From Jaapia argillacea MUCL 33604 (taxonomy: Eukaryota; Basidiomycota; Agaricomycetes; Jaapiales; Jaapiaceae): a DNA stretch of 64,000 nt. The notes under the pieces are model-generated. The model saw nothing but the letters and a program-made list of their open reading frames with translations, was not told the origin of the DNA and searched no databases. Shown one piece after another: positions 56,854 to 64,000 of this stretch (its first letter is position 1; each line of letters opens with the position of its first letter). Location: assembly GCA_000697665.1 (NCBI GenBank), contig KL197709.1, positions 241,074-305,073 on the forward strand, written 5' to 3'. The position numbers and the translations under genes were made by a program.

Positions 56854-59800
56854 ATGAACTCTGATGCGCCTCCCTTGCATCTGAGTGATATTATCCATAC
56901 GCTATCGCCGTCCCCTGTTCCTTCTGTGCCCCCGCCACATCCGATCCAGAATCTGGGTGAGGATGTGGACGTTGGGGGTGTGGGCAGGCAAGATGAGAAC
57001 CTCGGTGTACCAGAGGAGATGGTACGTCTCATAACATGCTGCATTAAAACGCCCCAACTAACCCAACCCCAAAGCAGGCATCGTCATCCTCACTCCGTCC
57101 CTCCCCACAGCCCCACCCCCGGTCCTCCTCATCCTCGCCGCCACCCTCGCCCTCCCAGCTCCTCCGCCAAGCACAAACCATATCCCAACTAACACACCAA
57201 CGTAACCTCTTACTAACTCAAGCAGAGGAAGAGAGGGAGAGATGGGCTGCAGAGAGGCTCGGTTGGCAGAGGATGGCTGAAGCGCTGATCGCTGCTCGGA
57301 AAGGCGAGAACGTCACTTATCGTGAGGAGGTTTGTCTTCTTTTCAATGGGATGATATATTAGGGGTCTTATTAATATTCTCGTTTCCTTCGGATTAGGAA
57401 CTTGCACAACAAATATCATTTATAGAATCAGAAAAGAAATCCCTCCAACACAAAGTCAGTCCCCCCTCTCTCCCTCTCTGCCTCTCCCCTCCTAACGCCC
57501 CGCCCCCAAAGCTAACAGAAACCCAAACCCGCCTCTCAACCCTCCAATCCGAACTTTCATCCCTCCGCCCCCTCCTCCTCTCCGCACCCCTCCCCTCAAC
57601 CTCCACCACCAAACCCCGAAAAACACCAAGGATCAAAAAACCACCCGCCATCCCAGACGACGATACCGATGGTCCCGAGGAGCCGACGACGGGGAAGGGT
57701 AAGGGTAGGGAGTATTATCGTGGGAATGGCAATCAAGTTTTAGATGCGAGTACTACTAAATCGAAAAGGGTGCAGAAGAAGGGGGGAGGGGGAGGGGGGA
57801 CGTTGTTGAGTGATGCGAGAGCTGAACATTTGTTGTTGGCTGCTCGGAAGTTGGCTAGGGAGAGAAGTGGGGTCGGACACCCTACTGAGCACCCAACTCC
57901 TCTTGCCAAAACTACTTCGCATGGGAGGAGGATGGACCAAGAACCAAACACCCAGACACCCCAAACACCCCGGAAACCTCATCCCATCTTCCCTCCCACC
58001 GCAGGTGCCGGAGGACGGTTCAGTTTCACGACGAGCGGTTCATCCCCACCTGGTCCGACACTCATCCCTGCTTTCCCCCAGACCCCTAGTTCATCCAGTT
58101 TACGTGGGAGTGGGGAGGTGGGAGAGAGGACGCCGTTGGATTCGTTGTTGAGTGCTGCGAGGAGTATTATGGATGATGAAGGTGGTGGGAGGGAGGAGGA
58201 GAGTCCGGTTCCGAAGAGGAGGAGGGTTGGGAGTTCTGGTGCGGGAGGGGAAGTGGGAGGGGGTGTTGGGAGAGTGAAGAGCGCGTTAGACGTATTAGCT
58301 GACCAAGCTGCTGCTCAAGGCCAGAGTGCGAGTCGAACTTTTGGGGGTGGGGGGGATAAGGGGAAGGGGAAGGAAAGAGATGTTGGGTTGGAGCAGGCTG
58401 GGGAGGGAGAGAGTGATATTAGAAGGGAGGGAGTGAGGAGAAGTGGGAGAAGGGTTGGAGGGACTGATGAGGGGAAGAAGAAGAAGGGGAGGGGAGGGGG
58501 GAGAGGGAAGGGAGGTGGGAGTGAGGGAGTTGGAGAGGGAGGGGCGAGGGGAGGGAGCGAGGGGCGTCTGGTGGGTGGTTCGGCACATGGGCTGGCGGGG
58601 AGTTCGACGCTTCCAATCGCGGGGGGTTTGACACTCCCAATAGCGGGGAGTTCGGCGCATCCAATAGCGAGCAGCTCGTCTTATTCAGTACCAGGGACTT
58701 CGACACAACCGATAGTGGGTAGCTCGTCGCGTCCAGTAGCGGGGAGTTCGACACAACCGATAGCGAGCAGCTCATCACATCGAATACCTGGCAATTCACC
58801 AAATCTAACAACCCATTTCTCAAATCCAACAACTCGTGATCCATCAAATCCAACAAGCGCGATGGATGTTGATGTAGATCCTGAACTACGTAATGGAGAA
58901 GGAATGGGTGGTGGTGGAGGTTTGACCACTCGTTCGCCTGGGCAACTATCGACTCCTTCTGCTGCCGGCCAGCTATCGACTCCTCATCCTCACGACCAAC
59001 CATCGACTCTTTCCCACCCAAAAGAATCGCAGCCGTTGGCGCCTCCTATCACACTTGGTGCACCACTGGATGATTCGCAGATTGATCCGAGTTTGGGTGG
59101 TGTGGGTTTGAGTAGGAATGGGGTTGGGTTGGTTCCTTCGTCGTCGTCGCCTGATCACCTTCCTCGTCAGGGTGAGTTTGGGCGAGGTTTAGTCGATGAG
59201 TCAGATCGACACCCTCGGGACGATTACTCAAATCGACATCCGCCGAATGACTACTCCAACCAACGCCCTCCGAATGACTCTTCCAACTCGCATCCTCCCA
59301 GTGACTTCACCACCCCACATCCCACCACCAACCCACCAGCCCCTCACCCTCCCCTCGACGACCCTAACCCAACCTTGGCAACCCCAGGCGGAGCAAACGC
59401 CCCTTCCATGACAGTTCACGTCATGCGAGTAGCTACACATGATGGGAGCGCTAGGAGACCTAGAAGTCCGTATGTGAAGTGGACGAAAGAGGAAGATGAG
59501 TTGTTAGCTCAGGTGGGTGCGTTGTCTTTTTTCGCGCGGGGGTTAGTTGGGTTCACTGTGATTGACTTTTTGGGTGCGGAAGGCGGTGGCGAAGTACGGA
59601 CAAAAGTGGGATTTGGTACAGAAGGCTGTACCGAGTAGGGGGTATCATCAGGTTAGACAGAGGTGGCTAAGGACTACTGGTACGTTCTTCACCCTTCCTC
59701 CCTCCCTTTTCCCCCTTTACCTTGTCTTAATTTGTTTAGGTATGATGGATCATAAATCCGAACATACACACCCTGATGAACTTGAGAAGGAGAGGGAGAG

Positions 59801-59948
59801 GGAGAGGACGGGTACTCCTCCTGAGATATTGGCTCCGCATTTGAAGTTGGGGCTTGCGCCGTTGAGTAGTGAGTTGGCTGTTGCTCATACGCATACGCAG
59901 TTTTGGGGGGAGGGAGGGGAGGGGAGCTCGGATCGTTCTGGGCCTTAA
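56854..59948 (+). CDS. Low-complexity protein with C-terminal Myb/SANT domain
   Basis: Exons 56854-57021, 57078-57329, 57398-57454, 57512-59512, 59583-59679 and 59740-59948, about 927 residues. An N-termin­al Pro/Ser part leads into a coiled coil (RNLLLTQAEEERERWAAERL, SFIESEKKSLQHKLTETQ). A long disordered region follows with basic patches (PKRRRVGSSG, GKKKKGRGGG), ten 8-residue repeats of the type GSSTQPIA (58574-58813) and four 9-residue repeats of the type HPPNDYSN (about 59208-59320). The only folded domain is one Myb/SANT repeat at the end (YVKWTKEEDELLAQ, AVAKYGQKWDLVQKAVPSRG, QVRQRWLRTTG), split by an intron. Probably a nuclear DNA- or chromatin-binding protein. Confidence 0.82.
58574..58813 (+). 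repeat. Coding 24-bp minisatellite, ten units
   Basis: Ten consecutive 24-bp units, each encoding eight residues (for example GSSTLPIA, GSSAHPIA, GTSTQPIV, GSSTQPIA). The units have diverged, but the frame is kept. Confidence 0.85.
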
Positions 59949-60770
59949 CGGTGGGAGGTTGTTTTGTTGGAGTTGCTTGATTTTGGTGGAGTGAATCTGG
60001 CGGATGTATTGGTTAGGATCTGGATTGTATTGTTTTAGATATCTCTGCTGTTTTGGTTGTTGTGTATCCCCCGACCTCCATCCAAGTAAAACATGTTCAA
60101 CATTTTACCCTGAAGAGGTCCACTCACCCCTCACCGTAAACAGAACCGACTTTGTGACGGTGGCAAATCCTCAATGCGAGACGCCGCACAAGCTCCTACC
60201 CAGCAATCGGCTCGCGGGTGGTGGATATATCAGGGCATATGGTCAACGTGGCATCCACGTGAACTTAGATCCTGGACCAAGATCAACTTCACAACACCTA
60301 CCCGCTCAGGCTCAGGTCCTATGGCTGGAGGTGTTATGTGGACATAACACCGGCCAATCAAAATTCAAGTTATGTCATGCTATGACATAATGAAGGCCCG
60401 GTTTCTGGACTTCCGGAAGCTCCTGGACTGTGCCCGCAGCAGAGCCTCAAAACCTGAAATCATCGTTTCTGAGTGCATTCTTGCATGTTTTGAGGGCAAG
60501 AAAGTGTAGATATATGGAGAGAATAATGTATTAGAGCAAGGGAGCGAAAAAATAGCGAAAAATAGAGAGAAAAAGCGGTGAAAAATCACCAACTGCACGG
60601 AAATGAGTTTCCGAAGTGTTATGATTGGTTCTTGCTCAAGTTGAGCATGTTGGGCACAGGGTTGGGTGTTGTACCTTGATTTCTGACCACCACCACCAAC
60701 AAGAAACCAACAAGAAACCATTTCTTTTTGTTGCTACTCCAATCCTTTCATCCTCTGTCTTACAATTTTG
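59949..60770. other. Intergenic / left end of transposon-like element
   Basis: No gene recognised. From about 60330 there are two short perfect palindromes, and from about 60400 the base composition becomes more A/T-rich, consistent with entering the transposon-like element. Confidence 0.4.
60330..60390. repeat. Two perfect palindromes
   Basis: GGTGTTATGT-GG-ACATAACACC at 60330-60351 and TTATGTCAT-GCT-ATGACATAA at 60370-60390. Both share the core TTATGT. They may mark the left terminus or target region of the downstream element. Confidence 0.6.
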
Positions 60771-63700
60771 ATGCCCAACAAGACTGGTCATGGAGGTGCT
60801 CGAGAAGGTGCAGGAAGGCCCCCAAAGGATGCCTCCAAAAAAGCGCCATCTGGTAGTAAAAAAATAGGATCTGGAGTGGAATCGAGTCATGTTGCTGGCT
60901 CTTCCACATCACAAACTGAAAGTAAGTCCTAAATTCGAGTTTTTGAGCCTGTCAGGCAATTCTAAACTGGGATGGCCTCTGGCCCATCTACCATATTTGT
61001 TGGTGGTCTTTCTGGTTGCATACCACGTTTCTTTGGTGTTCAACCCCACCACCAACCACCACCACCAACTCTTGAGTTGACGCAGCCCCTGTTGCGGTCC
61101 ATATCCATTGTATCTCCATATACAATGCTTGGGGGATCAACATCAGTAGATTCAGATTTGGAGTCAGGTGTAGTGATTTATAATAGTGATTTTGAGAATG
61201 AGAAAGCTGAGAAGCTCAGGCTATTGGAGGAAGAGGAGAGGGAGAGCAGGGAGGTGATTATTGAGGATGAGATCTTTGAGAGCCTGGATGATGGTATGAT
61301 TGAGGAGGGAGCAGGGAGTATCAGTGAGGACGCAGATGGAGCCCCAGAATCTGGGGTGCTCTTTGAGTATCTGAGGTCACTAGTAGAAAAAGTGAAGACA
61401 GAGATTCATAGCAATTCTCAGCCAGTTTGCTATAAAACAGGAACCTTTTGGATTCGCCCTTGGGATTCAGTATTTGCTGTAGATAATAGTTTTCATTCTT
61501 CTGAGAAGGCAGAGCCTACTCAGCTCTATTATCCAGATGTTTTTGTTTGGTTACTTGGGTTAAAAGCTCAGCTACCTGGTGAGCCCCAGACACTTCGCTG
61601 TCCTGCGTCCAATCGTGGGGGGGAACTCAAAAGATCTGGTAATTCTTTTCTAAGTATTTGATAGATGTAGTGCTCATAAATCTCTAGGTTATTTTACAGA
61701 TCCACCAGCCAGGCGCATCTGTTAAGATTGTTACTTCAACGAAGTATACAATGTAAGACTTGGATACTTCTCTGATGATACCTAGGCTACAGCCCCAGAA
61801 GTAGAATGACGAGAGGATGAGAGACTATCAGAGGTTTCCAGACAGATGATCAGACAGAGATCAAGTTTGGACAATGCAAATAAAGATAACGATCTATATT
61901 GACAAAGTAAACAAGATGGGGAATACTAGTGAATACAGGGAGGTATATATACTAAGATGAAGCACAATCCGTAGTCTGTAGTAGCGATGAGTAAGACAAT
62001 CAGTAAGACAGTAGTAAGCATGAGTCGAAGTGAGTCAGGAGGAATAGGAGTCCGTAGTTAGGGGTCCATAGTCCGTAGTCCACAGTCGATGGTCTGATCT
62101 ACGAGTCAGAGACATAGGGGTCCGTAGTCCATGGCCCAGGTTGTACTGGAAGGTGGAGTGATGAGGTGACGAGGAGTCAGAGTGACGAAGATGAAGGATA
62201 ATGCACTAGAGGCTGGATGTGCAGGAATGAGGATGCATCGAAGGGATGTTGAAGGGATATGAACCCATCCCTTGTGTTCAGGAGGAATATGATGGTAGTG
62301 CTTGATGATCCATATATGGAAGGATCAGATATCCACGAGGAGTGTCAAGATAACAAGAAAAATGAAAATAGGCGTAGTGCAGTGTGATTCTTAACAGTAT
62401 CAAAGATCTTCACTGAGACTATTTTTTACTCTTTAACCGGCTCTGCTGCACAAAATGCCAGAGAAAATGCTCCAGCTCTGATCCTAAAGTGATTATTCAG
62501 ATGTCATGTGGATTGCAGGAGGAGTTTCCAGCATTTTTGACATCAAGATCTGGAATTGATAAAAAACTTCTTTCATTGATGTGTTCTTGCTTTGCAACCC
62601 GCCTTAGACCAGACCCCTTTTCTTCACTTCTTAATGAAATGCGCCACCTTGAGCATGCAAGATGTGAGATGATTTATTTATCAGAGCTTGCCAGATCTTC
62701 CATACCATCAGATGAATGGATGTCCTTTTCTACTTTTGATGACAAATATCGATATGCTGGAAAATCCACCAACACCCAGTTTTGTAGGGCTGTATTTGTA
62801 GATTGGATGAGAGCCCATCAAGACTTTATGGACCAGGTAACTGCATCATTACCTGGTGAAATTCTCTGTGGAGACCACTCCTATAAGGTAATTCTTTTTA
62901 TCTATGTATAGATATGAAAAATAGTGTATTATTTTAGATAATCAAGCTTCTGGCCCGTTTGAATAGTGTTCCTACCCATGAGGGGCTATATTCCATTGTC
63001 AATGAGTTTGAAGAATGCTGAGGGCAAGCCTTAGTTCTTACAAGTGGCATGTCTTATGTGAAAGGGTGCTATGAAGGAATTTCAGCAAGCCTATCTCTAC
63101 ATGGACACAACCAACAAAACTCATGTATACAGATAATGCTCAAGGTAAGATAAAAAAAGTGCTATATTCTATACTTGTATGATTAATATCTGGGTTACAG
63201 CCAAGATTAGATTCCACGAGTCCAACCTTTCCTCTCTCACAGAACAAGTTGTTCATATTCAACCTGATCCCTATAAGAATCTTCCACACCTGCAGTTGCC
63301 AGAGTCTGCACTCTGTTACTATGAAGGGTCTGACTTGATTGATATGGCTTGCCAAAGAATTCTAGCTATTGCTGAGTCATCTGAAGACCAGCGTCTTATT
63401 GTAGGATTTGGAATTGAGTATGAGGCTGAGCCTGATGGTCATGGAAGCTTTATGCCACATCAGGGCTCAAATCAGATTGACGTCATTCAAATTGCTATGT
63501 CTGATGTGGTATATGTATTTAAGGTAGGAAAACCTTTATTTGGATAAGTTTTGTTTACACTAATAATGGATTTAAAGGTTACAGCATTCCATACACGTGC
63601 TGCTGTTCCATCCAATCTTCTTGCTCTTCTACTTTCAAACCAGGTTATCAAAGTTGGGGGGACTGTTACTGCAGATCTGAAACTAGTAGCCAAATTCTGG

Positions 63701-64000
63701 CTAATTGAGGAGCTAATCTCACAGCTGACTCAAAATCCAGACAATGTGGTGGTTGAATTAGGAGTCATGACTAAATTGAAAGGTGTTACCACTACTACTC
63801 AAACCAGTACATCTGCCCTTTCAGGAATCATACTTAAGCGGTCACTTGACAGGCCAAGTACAATTCACCTGTCAAAATGGTCTTTATTCCCACTTTCTGA
63901 GGAGCAAAAAAGATTTGCTGCTCTTGATGCATACACTAGCCTATGCATTTGGAAGCAACTTTTCACAATGGTATCTGTCAATCAACCGGTGTTGAATCCA
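60771..64000 (+). mobile_element. Transposon-like element with WRN-type 3'-5' exonuclease domain, partial
   Basis: Several exon-like segments read as one element that runs off the window. The first starts at 60771 (MPNKTGHGGAREGAGRPPKD, a start typical of Agaricomycete element proteins), then comes an acidic region (61110-61340), FWIRPWDSVFAVD, TDPPARR, a Cys-rich piece, FPAFLTSRSGIDKKLLSLM (about 62525-62583) and CRAVFVDWMRAHQDFMDQV. The C-terminal part from 63350 is an RNase D/WRN-like exonuclease (IDVIQIAMSDVVYVF, FAALDAYTSLCIWKQL with the DEDDy-type Tyr). The first exonuclease motif reads VGFGIEYE where an Asp is expected at the second Gly, and at least one stop lies in the middle part, so this copy is probably dead. 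A solo LTR interrupts it. Confidence 0.65.
61720..62396. mobile_element. Solo LTR of an LTR retrotransposon
   Basis: 677 bp beginning TGTTAAGA and ending TCTTAACA, a perfect 8-bp terminal inverted repeat. It is flanked by GCATC (61715-61719) and GTATC (62397-62401), which fit a 5-bp target-site duplication with one change. No coding sequence lies inside; it contains several GTCCGTAGTCC-type short repeats. Such solo LTRs form by recombination between the two LTRs of a full element. It is nested in the exonuclease-bearing element, so it is younger than that element. The superfamily cannot be fixed from the LTR alone. Confidence 0.75.

Noticed and set aside
1-64000. CRISPR arrays, bacterial operons or phage-type defence systems
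   Set aside because: The window is intron-rich eukaryotic DNA; no regularly spaced repeats or prokaryotic gene organisation were seen.

Overview
The window is nuclear DNA of a filamentous basidiomycete, most likely an Agaricomycete. The genes are dense, have many short GT-AG introns (about 45-90 nt) and several micro-exons, and include expanded F-box and BTB/POZ families, a tandem cytochrome P450 pair, and single-copy fungal housekeeping genes (VPS41, CHS5, SSN3/CDK8, SKI8, RPS12). Assignments are by reading the translated sequence; no database search was possible. Exon boundaries were set by hand from splice signals, reading phase and agreement with known protein families or in-window paralogs.

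Layout. 0.5-6.3 kb: a three-copy tandem segment. Each copy carries a minus-strand F-box gene (the first copy is broken). Two copies also carry a decayed plus-strand histidine acid phosphatase (phytase-like) fragment, and one carries a fragment of the neighbouring histone deacetylase exon. 6.3-19.6 kb: a conserved block with class I histone deacetylase (+), VPS41 (+), CHS5 (-), SSN3/CDK8 (+), SKI8 (-) and another F-box protein (-). 21-22.5 kb: a secreted class 3 lipase. 22.9-40.4 kb: a second F-box family with two minus-strand genes on the left and four plus-strand genes on the right (one broken). Between them lie a conserved fungal protein and two minus-strand P450 genes with the same exon pattern. 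41-48.2 kb: RPS12, a TMEM135-like protein, an AIM19-like small membrane protein and a large DUF5923/DUF4449-type protein with a predicted lipid-anchored N-terminus. 48.4-52.5 kb: three BTB genes, the third a double-BTB fusion. 52.9-55.5 kb: a membrane-anchored alpha/beta hydrolase whose last intron holds a ~290-bp tandem repeat. 56.9-59.9 kb: a long low-complexity protein ending in one Myb/SANT domain. 60.3-64 kb: a transposon-like element with a C-terminal 3'-5' exonuclease domain, split by a solo LTR and running off the window.

How the genes relate. The conserved block covers gene silencing (HDAC), Mediator kinase (SSN3), vacuole fusion (VPS41), cargo export to the plasma membrane (CHS5) and cytoplasmic RNA decay (SKI8); it is not one pathway. 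The accessory part is dominated by substrate receptors of SCF (F-box) and possibly CUL3 (BTB) ubiquitin ligases, which shows local expansion and decay of adaptor genes. I did not find a clear new multi-gene system. The strongest novelties are the patchwork tandem segment at the left end, the in-frame double-BTB gene, an exon that contains only the start codon in SKI8, and the repeat-filled intron.
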